In this document: positions 27,586 to 36,301 of the stretch, piece after piece
Position numbering within the stretch: position 1 is the stretch's first letter
Layout: each line of letters starts with the position of its first letter
Assembly (NCBI RefSeq): GCF_018919485.1
Contig: NZ_JAHLMU010000001.1
Span: 2,414,043-2,478,042 of the forward strand
Direction of reading: 5' to 3'
DNA length: 64,000 nt
Source of the DNA: Psychrobacter sp. TAE2020
GTDB lineage: Bacteria > Pseudomonadota > Gammaproteobacteria > Pseudomonadales > Moraxellaceae
Notes under the pieces: model-generated
Told to the model about the DNA's origin: nothing
Seen by the model: only the letters and a program-made list of their open reading frames with translations
Databases searched by the model: none
Position numbers and translations under genes: made by a program

Positions 27586-28989
27586 ATGGGCATTACCGAA
27601 GCGGTGCTATTTTGGGGCTTTTTGCTGGTTTACGGGGTGACTATGTATGTTCTGTCACCGAAAAGTCGCAACTCAAAATCATTCTATAAAGGGGCAGATG
27701 AGCAAGGTAATCCAGTAGGGCAATGGCCGCTTACAGCCAGTATTTTTATCAGTTGGATTTTTGCTAAGTCAGTGACTAATGCTGCCAATTTAGGCGCAGA
27801 TTATGGGGTGGTAGGTGGTTTGGCCTATGCCAGTTATTGGCTGTCTATCCCAGTAGCGGGCTATGTCATCTATCTGATTCGCAGTCGGACAGGCGCAGGT
27901 AGTATTCAAGAGTTTTTGACCTCGCGTTTTGGCCGTTTTGCGGCGTTGGCATTCGCAGCGGCTATCTTAATTCGTTTGTACAATGAAATTTGGAGTAATA
28001 CAGCTGTCGTTGGTGGTTATTTTGGTCTGCCGGGGCAATGGCAGTATTATACTGCCGCTATGGTGTTTACTGGATTTACCTTAGCCTATAGCCTAAAAGG
28101 TGGGCTGCGCTCATCGATCTTTACCGATGTGATCCAAGCCTTTATGTTCGTGTTCTTTTTAGGGGCAGTGATGTTTATGATCTTGCCAGCTAATGAGCCT
28201 GAGGTACTGCTACGAGAAGGGAGTTTTAGGCTCGATTCTGGAGTAGATTTGTTATTAGTGGCGTTACTGCAACTGTTTAGCTATCCTTTTCATGATCCTG
28301 TATTAACCGACCGTGCTTTTGTAAATAACGAAAAAACTATGTTAAAGAGTTTTATAGTCGCTGGGCTATTAGGGTTTATCGCGATATTTATATTCAGCTT
28401 AGTTGGGGTACACGCTCGGCTAAACGGTATCGAAACTATGGGTAACGCACCAGTAGCCGTAGGTCGATCATTAGGATTGGCAGCGTTATTCTTTATGAGT
28501 GTGATTATGATGACCTCTGCCGGTTCGACCTTGGACTCTACTTTTACTTCTTTAGCCAAATCATTAGCAGTTGATCTACCCCGTCTAGTACGCCAAACGG
28601 CAGCTAGTCTGCCTAGCATGCGAGTAGGGGCTATAGTGATGATTGTTTTTGCGTTATTAGGTAATATTCCGATGTTCGCTGGCACTGATATTTTAGCGGC
28701 AACTACCATATCTGGAACTATGGTGATGGGGCTAGCGCCTGTTTTTCTATTCTATGGTTTTACCCGTTGGTCGCCATGGAGCTTTCATCTGAGTTTTTGG
28801 ACAGGTTTATTACTAGGCATCGCTTTTGCATTAGATGTAATCCCAGCCAGCTGGGCGATTGGCGAAGGTAAATATGGGGTATTACTAGGGGTGAACGCTT
28901 GGGGCTTAGTACTTTGTACGCTAGGCTTTTTTGTGCCGCTATTAGTCAGCCGTGGACGCAATAAACCCAAATTAATCGCAGGTGCTTAA
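27586..28989 (+). CDS. Sodium:solute symporter (SSS/SLC5) family transporter
   Basis: A 467-residue polytopic inner-membrane protein with about 12-13 hydrophobic segments. The start (EAVLFWGFLLVYGVTMYVLS) and the early WPLTASIFISWIFAKSV stretch match the SSS family, which couples sodium influx to uptake of sugars, amino acids or carboxylates. The later TSAGSTLDSTFTSLAKS segment (near 308) corresponds to the TM8 region that contributes to the Na2 site. The substrate cannot be told. AAGGGA precedes the ATG at long spacing. Its 3' end is 25 bases from the convergent alpha/beta hydrolase gene. Confidence 0.85.
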   Translation: MGITEAVLFWGFLLVYGVTMYVLSPKSRNSKSFYKGADEQGNPVGQWPLTASIFISWIFAKSVTNAANLGADYGVVGGLAYASYWLSIPVAGYVIYLIRSRTGAGSIQEFLTSRFGRFAALAFAAAILIRLYNEIWSNTAVVGGYFGLPGQWQYYTAAMVFTGFTLAYSLKGGLRSSIFTDVIQAFMFVFFLGAVMFMILPANEPEVLLREGSFRLDSGVDLLLVALLQLFSYPFHDPVLTDRAFVNNEKTMLKSFIVAGLLGFIAIFIFSLVGVHARLNGIETMGNAPVAVGRSLGLAALFFMSVIMMTSAGSTLDSTFTSLAKSLAVDLPRLVRQTAASLPSMRVGAIVMIVFALLGNIPMFAGTDILAATTISGTMVMGLAPVFLFYGFTRWSPWSFHLSFWTGLLLGIAFALDVIPASWAIGEGKYGVLLGVNAWGLVLCTLGFFVPLLVSRGRNKPKLIAGA

Positions 28990-29014
28990 TAGCCGTTTTG
29001 CTAGTGATGATGTA

Positions 29015-29977
29015 TCAATGGTCATTAAACCAATCAACTGCCATCTGCCACAGCTCCGGGGCTTGCTGATAGGTTTTGCGACTGAAGTAGCGCATGTGCC
29101 CAATGCTATCTAGACCGAAGTCTTGAGGATGCAAGAAGTGCTTTTGCACTGGCATCTGACTATAGACCCTAGTCATGTCATCGATATTGTCACTATTGGC
29201 GATATCATCATCGCTAAAGCCTAGCCATAACGATGGCATAGTCAGCTGATCATAAAAGTGAGTGTATATACTTGTGCCAAAAGCAGTCTTGATGTAGCCA
29301 GCACCGTTGCACCACTCGCGCCATTGTCTAGCGACGCCGCGTGGTAAGGGCTCTCCCATACCGATTTTGTCAGTGGCAGTATAGCCCAAAGTTAGATTGC
29401 TTAGCGGGATAAATAGCTGCATAAAACTCGACGCTCTGAGCCTATAAGGTATAGCCATATTTTTTATACGCCCCGATGAACAAGCAACGTTAAATACCGT
29501 GCTGATAGCAGCATAATTAGGCATTAAACCAATTAACTGACCCCCAGCACTATGGCCTAACAGATGATAGCTAGCGTCAGGAAACTCATAATGCAAAGCA
29601 TCCAGTACTGCACTCATATCATGACGGCCCCAGCTAATTAACGAGGCATCGCATTTGGCTAAAGTACTGGAGAGTGAGTCACTGATTCCTTCATTATCAA
29701 AAGTAATCACCCCAAAGCCTTGCTCAGCTAAAAACTGAGCAAAATTATGATAAAACTGGCGTTTGATACCAGTAGCTGGTGCTATCATTATGGCCTTTTT
29801 TACTTTTTCTGATTTCTTTACATCGGCATTAGGTCGGTAAACAGTAGCCGCTAAGGCTTTATTACGCTCAGTCATTATGGTCAGTGAGTAGCTTTCGATA
29901 GCGCTAGCAGTAAGCTCTACAGTACTACCTAATGGCTGCTCAGGCAGATGGTCTTCACGCGGGTGGTTGTCTGGCAT
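29015..29977 (-). CDS. Alpha/beta hydrolase (COG4757-like)
   Basis: A 320-residue soluble serine hydrolase. The nucleophile elbow is GHSAGG with Ser143. The oxyanion region begins MIAPATGIKRQFY (near 64) and the strand ITFDNEGISDS follows (near 91), a pattern of the S33-like predicted hydrolases. The catalytic Asp is probably in LGFSDDDIA and the His in SIGHMRYF near the end. Substrate unknown. AGGAG sits 9 bases before the ATG. It is convergent with the SSS gene and divergent from the LOG-family gene. Confidence 0.82.
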   Translation of the reverse strand: MPDNHPREDHLPEQPLGSTVELTASAIESYSLTIMTERNKALAATVYRPNADVKKSEKVKKAIMIAPATGIKRQFYHNFAQFLAEQGFGVITFDNEGISDSLSSTLAKCDASLISWGRHDMSAVLDALHYEFPDASYHLLGHSAGGQLIGLMPNYAAISTVFNVACSSGRIKNMAIPYRLRASSFMQLFIPLSNLTLGYTATDKIGMGEPLPRGVARQWREWCNGAGYIKTAFGTSIYTHFYDQLTMPSLWLGFSDDDIANSDNIDDMTRVYSQMPVQKHFLHPQDFGLDSIGHMRYFSRKTYQQAPELWQMAVDWFNDH

Positions 29978-30207
29978 TAGTCATCTCCTAAGCGGTTGGT
30001 TTTTCACTACCTAACTACGCCATCCTGTATTAATTACGTAGTGATAAATCGTTGCTAACATCTAATAGCATGGCTTATGGTAAGATAAATAGGGGCTGAA
30101 TCCAACGAATTAGCGAAAGATTTTATATCGCCGCAGTCACAGATAAAATGCAACATCATGATTTAGGTAAAAAACTTACAACTAGAAACTTAAACTAAGG
30201 CTAATTT

Positions 30208-30885
30208 ATGCAAATGAAAATCAACAATGATACTTATGAAGTTATTACTAGCCAAGACATAGCCAATATAGAACAAGCAGTAGATAAATCTACTTTCGCC
30301 ATGCCATTAGTTGCGGTCTACTGTGGTTCACGATTAGGTAATGATGAGGTTTATGAACAAGCAGCTCGCGAATTAGGTAGTGCTTTAGCCAATAACGGCA
30401 TGGGCCTAGTGTATGGTGGCGCTAGTATCGGTCTAATGGGTGCAGTAGCTGATGGAGTTATCGATAATGGCGCACAAGCTGTTGGAGTAATTCCAACCTT
30501 TATGCTCAAGCATGAGATTGCTCATCAAAAACTAACACGCTTGCATCTGACCGATACTATGCACACGCGTAAGACGGTTATGGCAGAATATGCCGATGCT
30601 TTTATTACCCTACCAGGCGGTCTAGGTACCTTAGAGGAAATTATGGAAATCGCCACTTGGCGACAGTTGTATCAACATGAAAAACCGATGATTATTCTTA
30701 ACATCAACGGTTTTTATGACTGCCTGATTGAGCATCTTAAATATACTGCTGATCAAGGTTTTATGAAGCAAGAGGATCTCGATCGTTTGGTAGTCTGCAA
30801 CACTATTGCTGAGGCTATTGATTTGCTACAAGCAATAGTCAAAATTGATGAAGCTGTCGACACCAAAAAAATGGTAGGAAACTAG
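30208..30885 (+). CDS. LOG-family (TIGR00730) nucleotide phosphoribohydrolase-like protein
   Basis: A 225-residue Rossmann-fold protein. The conserved PGGLGTLEE motif (near 136) and the upstream MHTRKTVMAEYADAF segment define the LOG/TIGR00730 family. Some members release cytokinin bases or other N-glycosides from nucleoside 5'-monophosphates; older annotations call them lysine decarboxylases, wrongly. The first 30 residues are an extra N-terminal piece. AAGG lies about 8 bases before the ATG at 30208, and an alternative start is at 30214. A strong terminator follows. Confidence 0.88.
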   Translation: MQMKINNDTYEVITSQDIANIEQAVDKSTFAMPLVAVYCGSRLGNDEVYEQAARELGSALANNGMGLVYGGASIGLMGAVADGVIDNGAQAVGVIPTFMLKHEIAHQKLTRLHLTDTMHTRKTVMAEYADAFITLPGGLGTLEEIMEIATWRQLYQHEKPMIILNINGFYDCLIEHLKYTADQGFMKQEDLDRLVVCNTIAEAIDLLQAIVKIDEAVDTKKMVGN

Positions 30886-30970
30886 TAGCGTTAGTTGCGC
30901 TAGATTACTGAAGACCAAAATTTATATAGTGGCTGTTAGCTGGCTTTTATAAAGCGCTAGTTAGAATTAA

Positions 30971-31006
30971 AAAAAAGGCATAGATTAATAATCTATGCCT
31001 TTTTTT
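30971..31006. terminator. Bidirectional terminator between LOG gene and FAD oxidoreductase
   Basis: A perfect 15-bp stem (30971-30985 with 30991-31005, core GGCATAGAT/ATCTATGCC) has a 5-base loop, an A-run on the left and a T-run on the right, between two convergent genes. Confidence 0.92.
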
Positions 31007-31062
31007 AACTGTACCCTTGGCACTGTGATTAACTAAGGTAATCACAATATTCATAACAACAT

Positions 31063-32718
31063 TTAGACAGAAACAGGGGTTAAGTCATCTAGCGCTATCT
31101 CACTCACGCTATGATTGACATCAGCCATGCGAATAGGGAATCCACGCTGCTCGGCTAATACTCTGGCGGCTACATCTATGCTCGAACTATCGTTATGAGC
31201 AAGGTAGTCCCACTGATGAGCATAGCGATTCTCATTGCCTGGCAAGTTACTATCTAACAGTCCAAGTTCAGTCAATTGTTCGACGATTTCATCAGCAGCA
31301 ATCAAAGTAGACGATGCTTTGACATTTTCGGCACGAGCATAGTGTAGATTAGGATACAAGCTCACATCTGCAACTCGCAGCGTATCATCCTCGCCTGGAA
31401 TTTGTTGACCACCATATAGCGCATTGCCTATAGTTCTAGCACTATTAAAAGTCGGTACAAACTCTGCTACATAATCAATAGACTGCTGGCTACGTGCTTG
31501 TAATGGGGCTTTGTCCCAGCCATCTTCAATATAATGTACGTACTGCTGTGGCAATTTAGGCTGAGCACTATCTTTAGTAGAAGCTACTAAGCCGTCATCG
31601 AATAAGGTAATAAACTTACTCATACCATGGATTTGAAAATAACCCCCTGGATAAGGAGTGAGCTGAGCCATGCCCTCTGGCGTACCACGAGCACCATAAA
31701 TGATGATCTCTGGTATCTGACCGCCCGCATCATCCCACTGAGTGATGTAAGAGGACTTAAACTCAACCATCCGAGTGACTTCGATCCCAACCATATCGTC
31801 GATGATACCCGTACGGAAGCCACAAGCATTAACCAAATAATCGACTTCGATAGATTCTACATTTGCGCTATCGTCTTCAGAACCGCTAGCAGTAGCGTGC
31901 CTGATTGCTTGGCTATTTTGCTGATAATCGATACGCCATTTGCTGACATGATGATTAGCATTAGTACAGTCAGTGCAATCGACTGCTACTACTTGCAGGA
32001 CTTTAGTATCCGTAAACACATGAGCATGCTCATACTCAGCTAGTGCCAACTGGGCAGAGGCTGCTAAGCGGAAGATATTCCAACCATATTCTTGTACTAC
32101 AATTAACGGATATTTTACTTTGTTTAAATCAAGATATTTAGCAACAGGTATCATCCATTCATCGACATTAGTAGGAATTGCTACTTGTGGACACTGAGAC
32201 AGCTCAATTAGCTGTTCATGGCTATAGAGTTGATAGTAATCTTCCGGCTCACCTAAGACTTTATTATTAATATCTTGCGCGATAAGATCACGATAAGCAT
32301 CCGTTAAGATATCTAAGCGTGGTAACAAGTCTTCAGGTAGTCCTTCATCGCGAGTAGGTACAGCGAATACTGTCGGACGCACATCAATAGTATAAGGATA
32401 AAGGCGTAAGATATCGATGCACTGTTTAAGTAGCGCTACGCAATCTTCATCTGGAATCTCGCGGTATAAATTACCGCCAGCGTGTAGATGACACATTGGT
32501 GGACCATCAATAAGCGATGTTTTTTTCTCAAACAAATAGGTTTCAAGCCCAAGCGCAGCTAAACGTATGGCAATAGTGGCACCTGCAGTACCGCCACCAA
32601 GAATACCAACACGTTTGGTCTGAACTTGACTAAAGTTGGTATTATTATCATTATGAGGCTGTAATTTAAAAGCCTCAGAGTAAGTATTATCAGAGAATGG
32701 CATCATCGTCGTTGTCAT
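31063..32718 (-). CDS. FAD-dependent oxidoreductase, family not resolved
   Basis: A 551-residue flavoprotein. The dinucleotide-binding motif is GILGGGTAGATIA (residues 38-50) followed by an acidic strand end YLFEKK. A second FAD-binding segment appears near VDYLVNACGFRTG (near 291). Conserved Cys and His (PPMCHLHAGGN) lie close to the FAD site. I cannot place it in a defined subfamily; malate:quinone oxidoreductase-like or DAO-type enzymes are possibilities, not claims. AAAGGA touches the first ATG (32718), and the in-frame ATG at 32706 may be used instead. A 605-base divergent spacer lies upstream. Confidence 0.7.
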   Translation of the reverse strand: MTTTMMPFSDNTYSEAFKLQPHNDNNTNFSQVQTKRVGILGGGTAGATIAIRLAALGLETYLFEKKTSLIDGPPMCHLHAGGNLYREIPDEDCVALLKQCIDILRLYPYTIDVRPTVFAVPTRDEGLPEDLLPRLDILTDAYRDLIAQDINNKVLGEPEDYYQLYSHEQLIELSQCPQVAIPTNVDEWMIPVAKYLDLNKVKYPLIVVQEYGWNIFRLAASAQLALAEYEHAHVFTDTKVLQVVAVDCTDCTNANHHVSKWRIDYQQNSQAIRHATASGSEDDSANVESIEVDYLVNACGFRTGIIDDMVGIEVTRMVEFKSSYITQWDDAGGQIPEIIIYGARGTPEGMAQLTPYPGGYFQIHGMSKFITLFDDGLVASTKDSAQPKLPQQYVHYIEDGWDKAPLQARSQQSIDYVAEFVPTFNSARTIGNALYGGQQIPGEDDTLRVADVSLYPNLHYARAENVKASSTLIAADEIVEQLTELGLLDSNLPGNENRYAHQWDYLAHNDSSSIDVAARVLAEQRGFPIRMADVNHSVSEIALDDLTPVSV

Positions 32719-33323
32719 ATCCTTTATGTCGTGAACATCAACATTATTGTTAGCACTAATATAGGCTTACAACAGGCAGTCAAAGTTGCATTTACTTAGT
32801 ATTGGTTCAGCATTACGTTAGCGGTGTTGATTTTAATACTGCTGATTACTGGTGTTAAGATTGGAGCTATTTGGTTTGCAGAAGTGTATTTACTCATAGT
32901 ATTGGTTATATGAGTGCAATGATTGGTGAGTTCAATAGATAGTGACTGTCAAGATGGTTGTGTTACAAGTCTTTTAATATAACCTATTGGGGGTAACCTT
33001 ATTTTAATTAAAATAATAATAAACATGACAGCAAATTGGTAAGAATGTACATTCATTTTGTCAAAGGAAGCCGATAGATATACTAGAACACTACAAATAT
33101 TATTGATGATAACCAGCCAGCGTAGCGACGGCTTGTATAGGTAATGATTATGAGTATTAGATGATATGTTTTGTAAGTATAATGACCAATGGAATCGACT
33201 TAATGTGAACCTGTGATATATTAAAAAAGCTCAATAATAGTTTAGAATATATTAGGTGTTTGAATATCTCAAAGTAAATAAATAAATAAAGATACTAAAT
33301 TTTTTCACAATAAGGAAGTTGCT
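32719..33323. other. Divergent intergenic region upstream of the YxF lipoprotein gene
   Basis: This 605-base AT-rich spacer holds promoters for the FAD oxidoreductase (minus) and a small lipoprotein (plus). It contains a perfect palindrome ATTTTAATTAAAAT at 33001-33014 and an imperfect direct repeat built on ATTTACT..TAGTATTGGTT near 32790 and 32888. A TATAAT occurs at 33178-33183 without a good -35. No gene is supported. Confidence 0.5.
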
Positions 33324-33758
33324 ATGAAAAATATTATCATGTTGTCAGCGTTAGCAGGAGCTTTAACGCTCACCGGTTGTACAACCATGAAGGATATGAT
33401 GGGCATGGGTAATTCAGGTATGCAGGATGTTCAAGCCACTACCAGTAATACAGCTCCAGTTACTAGTATGAACGGGGTGCTGGTTGATTCAATAAACAAA
33501 ATGACATTGTATACTTTTGATAAAGATTCAATGAATAAGTCAGAGTGTGGTTCAGTCTGTACTGTAGCTTGGCCAGCGTTTACGGCACCTAGTAATGCTA
33601 AGTCTACAAGTCAGTTCTCAGCATTCCAACGTGAAGATGGCACTTATCAATGGGCTGCAAACGGTAAGCCATTATACTTCTACGCTAATGATACCAAAGT
33701 CGGCGATACAGACGGCGACAACAAGCTTGGTGTATGGCATGTAGTACGCACCAAATAG
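33324..33758 (+). CDS. Small lipoprotein of the COG4315 (YxFxxD secreted repeat) family
   Basis: A 144-residue exported lipoprotein. The signal peptide ends in lipobox LTGC with acylated Cys19. The mature part carries two copies of the family's aromatic-Asp repeat, YTFDKD (near 70) and YFYANDTKVGD (near 121), each followed by a segment ending near CTVAWPAF or GVWHVV. Two further Cys in SECGSVC may form a disulfide. The function of the family is unknown. AAGGA sits 7 bases before the ATG. It is monocistronic with its own terminator. Confidence 0.85.
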   Translation: MKNIIMLSALAGALTLTGCTTMKDMMGMGNSGMQDVQATTSNTAPVTSMNGVLVDSINKMTLYTFDKDSMNKSECGSVCTVAWPAFTAPSNAKSTSQFSAFQREDGTYQWAANGKPLYFYANDTKVGDTDGDNKLGVWHVVRTK

Positions 33759-33811
33759 GGTGTTTTTAAGCTTCAATACACTCTTCACATATTATAGTTA
33801 TCTTATAATAA

Positions 33812-33847
33812 AAAACAGCAGCTAACGTTTATCGTAGCTGCTGTTTT
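33812..33847. terminator. Terminator between lipoprotein gene and yceI
   Basis: A perfect 13-bp stem AAAACAGCAGCTA/TAGCTGCTGTTTT (33812-33824 with 33835-33847) has a 10-base loop, in a convergent intergenic gap. Confidence 0.85.
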
Positions 33848-33932
33848 AGTTTTAACTTCGGTTTTAATTGTTGTTTTGATTCTAGTTAAAGATAGACTAA
33901 TCAGCTTGATGACTTTTCTTTTATCCATCTAT

Positions 33933-34535
33933 TTATTTCTTTTGGATTAGCTCGCCATCGATTTGGATGGGTACATTAGTAGTGATCCCTTGCGCAAAAG
34001 TAGTCATACCATAAGCAGCACGATCAATATTACCTGTAGCACGGAAACCAATAACTGGCTCTTTAGTCATCGGACTATTAGCGATCTTTTTCAAAGTGAC
34101 GTCTAAAGTTAGCGGCATAGTCTTACCTAATAAAGTAAAGTCACCAGTAACTTTAGCTTGAATAGGATTGATGAAGTTTACTTGTGTCGATTTAAAAGTC
34201 ATCGTTGGGTGTTTTTCGACATTGAAGAAATCAGCTGTTCTCAAGTGCTTATCACGAGCCTCCCACGCCGTGTTGATACTATTAGTATCAATCACAAAGT
34301 TCATCTGCGCTTTATTAGGAGCTTTCATATCATAATTGAGGCTGCCACCGACTTTATCGAAATGTCCCATAGTAGTGGAAAACCCTAAATGCTCAACTGA
34401 AAAGCCAACACGAGTATGCGAGTTATCAAGTTGCCATTGAGTTGGCGTAGCCGCAGTAGCGAGAGTAGCGACGGTTAGTGCTGCGCTGATTACTAAGGTT
34501 TTGGTTAAAGTAGTTAATGAAGTATAGCTCATCAT
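33933..34535 (-). CDS. YceI-family periplasmic protein
   Basis: A 200-residue exported protein of the YceI lipocalin-like family, which forms a beta-barrel that binds isoprenoid-like lipids. The signal peptide spans about 1-29 (hydrophobic VISAALTVATLATA). The mature start WQLDNSHTRVGFSVEHLGFS and the DFFNVEKHPTMTFKS block (near 100) are diagnostic. AGGAA sits 7 bases before the ATG at 34535, with a second ATG as the next codon. Physiological role uncertain. Confidence 0.92.
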   Translation of the reverse strand: MMSYTSLTTLTKTLVISAALTVATLATAATPTQWQLDNSHTRVGFSVEHLGFSTTMGHFDKVGGSLNYDMKAPNKAQMNFVIDTNSINTAWEARDKHLRTADFFNVEKHPTMTFKSTQVNFINPIQAKVTGDFTLLGKTMPLTLDVTLKKIANSPMTKEPVIGFRATGNIDRAAYGMTTFAQGITTNVPIQIDGELIQKK

Positions 34536-35015
34536 TTATTATTCCTATTGATTAGCGTTTATTAGATCCTTGATAATGAGCAGTCGCCATACAATATTAG
34601 TATGCGAACAGTCGACTATAAAAGTTACCCACCGTTTATAACGTATCGCCAGTCAAAAGTCAGTAGTGTTATGCAAACGAGTAAGCCGTCATTGATAGCA
34701 TGGCTTAAACCATAAACTAGTGTTCTAGCCGTTGTTGTAACAGTCTATCACAAGCTATAGCCTTTAATGATAACTTACCAGCGACTTGCATCGAGCGTCA
34801 AAAACCGTTAAAATCCCTTTTTGATTTTCCCGCTGTGGAAGGCTAAGAGAGCAGAGATTTGGTGTTGGGTACTGGAATAAGCCAGTGACGTGATTGCCAG
34901 ACTTATAGATGTGCTTAGTGCCTCAGTTACGTATGTACTTTTTACAGAAACTTAATATATAAGTTTGGCAAATTGCCAGTAATAGTGATCATACATCGGA
35001 CATAGAGAGTTTATT
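34536..35015. other. Divergent yceI-rpmE2 intergenic region
   Basis: This 480-base spacer holds a palindrome at 34948-34966 in front of rpmE2. The remainder has no ORF, tRNA or terminator that I can support. Confidence 0.55.
34948..34966. promoter_or_regulatory. Palindromic operator candidate upstream of rpmE2 (Zur-like?)
   Basis: AAACTTA-ATATA-TAAGTTT is a perfect 7+7 inverted repeat with a 5-base AT spacer, ending 49 bases before the rpmE2 ATG. Zinc-free L31 paralogues are commonly repressed by Zur, whose gammaproteobacterial sites have the layout TTA-AT-rich centre-TAA. The match to Zur is by layout only and is an inference. Confidence 0.5.
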
Positions 35016-35300
35016 ATGCGTAAAGATATTCATCCTGATTACCATGACGTTTTGTTCCATGATACTAACGCTGACGTTTATTTCTTAACCCGCTCAACAG
35101 TTAAGACTAAAACTACTCGCGAATATGAAGGTACAGAATACCCATATTACCCACTTGATATCTCAAGTGCATCGCATCCGTTCTATACTGGCGAACAACG
35201 CAAAACTTCTACTGAAGGCCGTGTTGCTAGCTTTAACAAACGCTTTGGTGCATTCGGTGGCCGTAATAAGAAAGCTGAAGATGCTACTCCTGCCGAGTAA
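35016..35300 (+). CDS. rpmE2: 50S ribosomal protein L31, type B (zinc-independent)
   Basis: A 94-residue ribosomal protein of the type B L31 group. It contains no Cys at all, so it lacks the CxxC zinc site of type A L31. The start [16 protein letters not shown] and the [10 protein letters not shown] segment near 50 are characteristic. In many bacteria the type B form replaces the zinc form under zinc starvation. Whether a type A gene exists elsewhere cannot be seen here. A perfect palindrome lies 49 bases upstream and a strong terminator follows. Confidence 0.95.
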   Translation: MRKDIHPDYHDVLFHDTNADVYFLTRSTVKTKTTREYEGTEYPYYPLDISSASHPFYTGEQRKTSTEGRVASFNKRFGAFGGRNKKAEDATPAE

Positions 35301-35354
35301 GATTATCTTACTAGGTAAGTTTGTTTTACCCAGATTAGGTAATAATATTAAAAT

Positions 35355-35388
35355 AAAAAAACCACTGACTATTCAGTGGTTTTTTTTA
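35355..35388 (+). terminator. Terminator after rpmE2
   Basis: ACCACTGA (35361-35368) pairs with TCAGTGGT (35373-35380) around a 4-base loop, with A7 on the left and T8 on the right. Confidence 0.9.
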
Positions 35389-35400
35389 CTATGAAATTAG

Positions 35401-35436
35401 CTGTTTTAACTGTTTTAACTGTTTTAGCTGTTATTG
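35401..35436. repeat. 9-base tandem repeat, four units
   Basis: CTGTTTTAA occurs at 35401-35409 and 35410-35418, then CTGTTTTAG and a degraded CTGTTATTG. It is a short slippage-type array just after the rpmE2 terminator, in the gap before the convergent SGNH gene. Confidence 0.75.
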
Positions 35437-35464
35437 GACTTGTTACTAAACCTCATATCCCGCG

Positions 35465-36301
35465 TTAAGTAGTGAGCAGTTCAGTAATCAGTTCCGCCAA
35501 CTGCTGCGCCCAATAGCCGTACATCAAGCTACTAGGGTGAAAGCCATCTCTGGCAAACATCACTGCAATATCGATTGGCGTGCCATTAGAGTGCTCTGCT
35601 ATCATTCGTGGAAAGTCAGTGTCCATATAGCTCACACCTTGGTGTTCAGCACAAATATCGCGCAATACTTTATCCAGCTTAGAAGCTTTCGCACCTATAA
35701 AGTCACTCAAAGGAGCGGGCAAGGCGGGCATTTTTGCCATTGGTGGCAGGCTAGAAAAGATAATCTCTCGTACCCCAAACTTGCGCTTAGTAATAGCGAT
35801 AATATCTTCGATTTGTTGTTGCCACTGGTGTACTGCGACGTTAGACGTCGTATCATTTACCCCAACGCTTAGCACCATCACGTCGATAGGCTGACTAGGT
35901 TTAGGCAATATGTACAAGCGCCTTAGAATATCGAAGCTAGTATGACCTGTAGTCGCTTGCACTGACCAATTCAACTCGTCAAATTGTGCCGCAAAAGCTT
36001 TATTAACTAGCGCTTGCTGCTGTAACGCTGGGATTAATTTACCAGCTAGCGCCTGTTGTTGGGTCTGACTACCAACCCCAGCCGCTGCCGAATCACCAAC
36101 CACCATGATCTTAAGCGTGTCCTGATCAGTATCAGCACTATTACTTTCAGTCGAGTCTGTAAGTTTTACTTGCCCACAGCGTATGCCTTTAGGCTCAGGT
36201 AGACGAATAGTATTGCGCTTAACTTTACGACCTTGATAAAGGTAAAGAGGAGCTAACAATAAATCTTTTGCAGTAGATTTTATGTTAGTGGCTGCTACCA
36301 T
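35465..36301 (-). CDS. SGNH/GDSL-family hydrolase
   Basis: A 278-residue serine hydrolase of the SGNH type. The catalytic Ser71 is in VVGDSAAAG, the block III Asn150 in LSVGVND, and the Asp252-x-x-His255 pair in RDGFHPS. It is probably an esterase or lipase; the substrate is unknown. A short basic N-terminus with one weak hydrophobic stretch does not look like a classical signal peptide. Its ATG overlaps the last codons of nadV by 7 bases, so translation is probably coupled and the gene is the third member of the nadM-nadV unit. Confidence 0.85.
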   Translation of the reverse strand: MVAATNIKSTAKDLLLAPLYLYQGRKVKRNTIRLPEPKGIRCGQVKLTDSTESNSADTDQDTLKIMVVGDSAAAGVGSQTQQQALAGKLIPALQQQALVNKAFAAQFDELNWSVQATTGHTSFDILRRLYILPKPSQPIDVMVLSVGVNDTTSNVAVHQWQQQIEDIIAITKRKFGVREIIFSSLPPMAKMPALPAPLSDFIGAKASKLDKVLRDICAEHQGVSYMDTDFPRMIAEHSNGTPIDIAVMFARDGFHPSSLMYGYWAQQLAELITELLTT

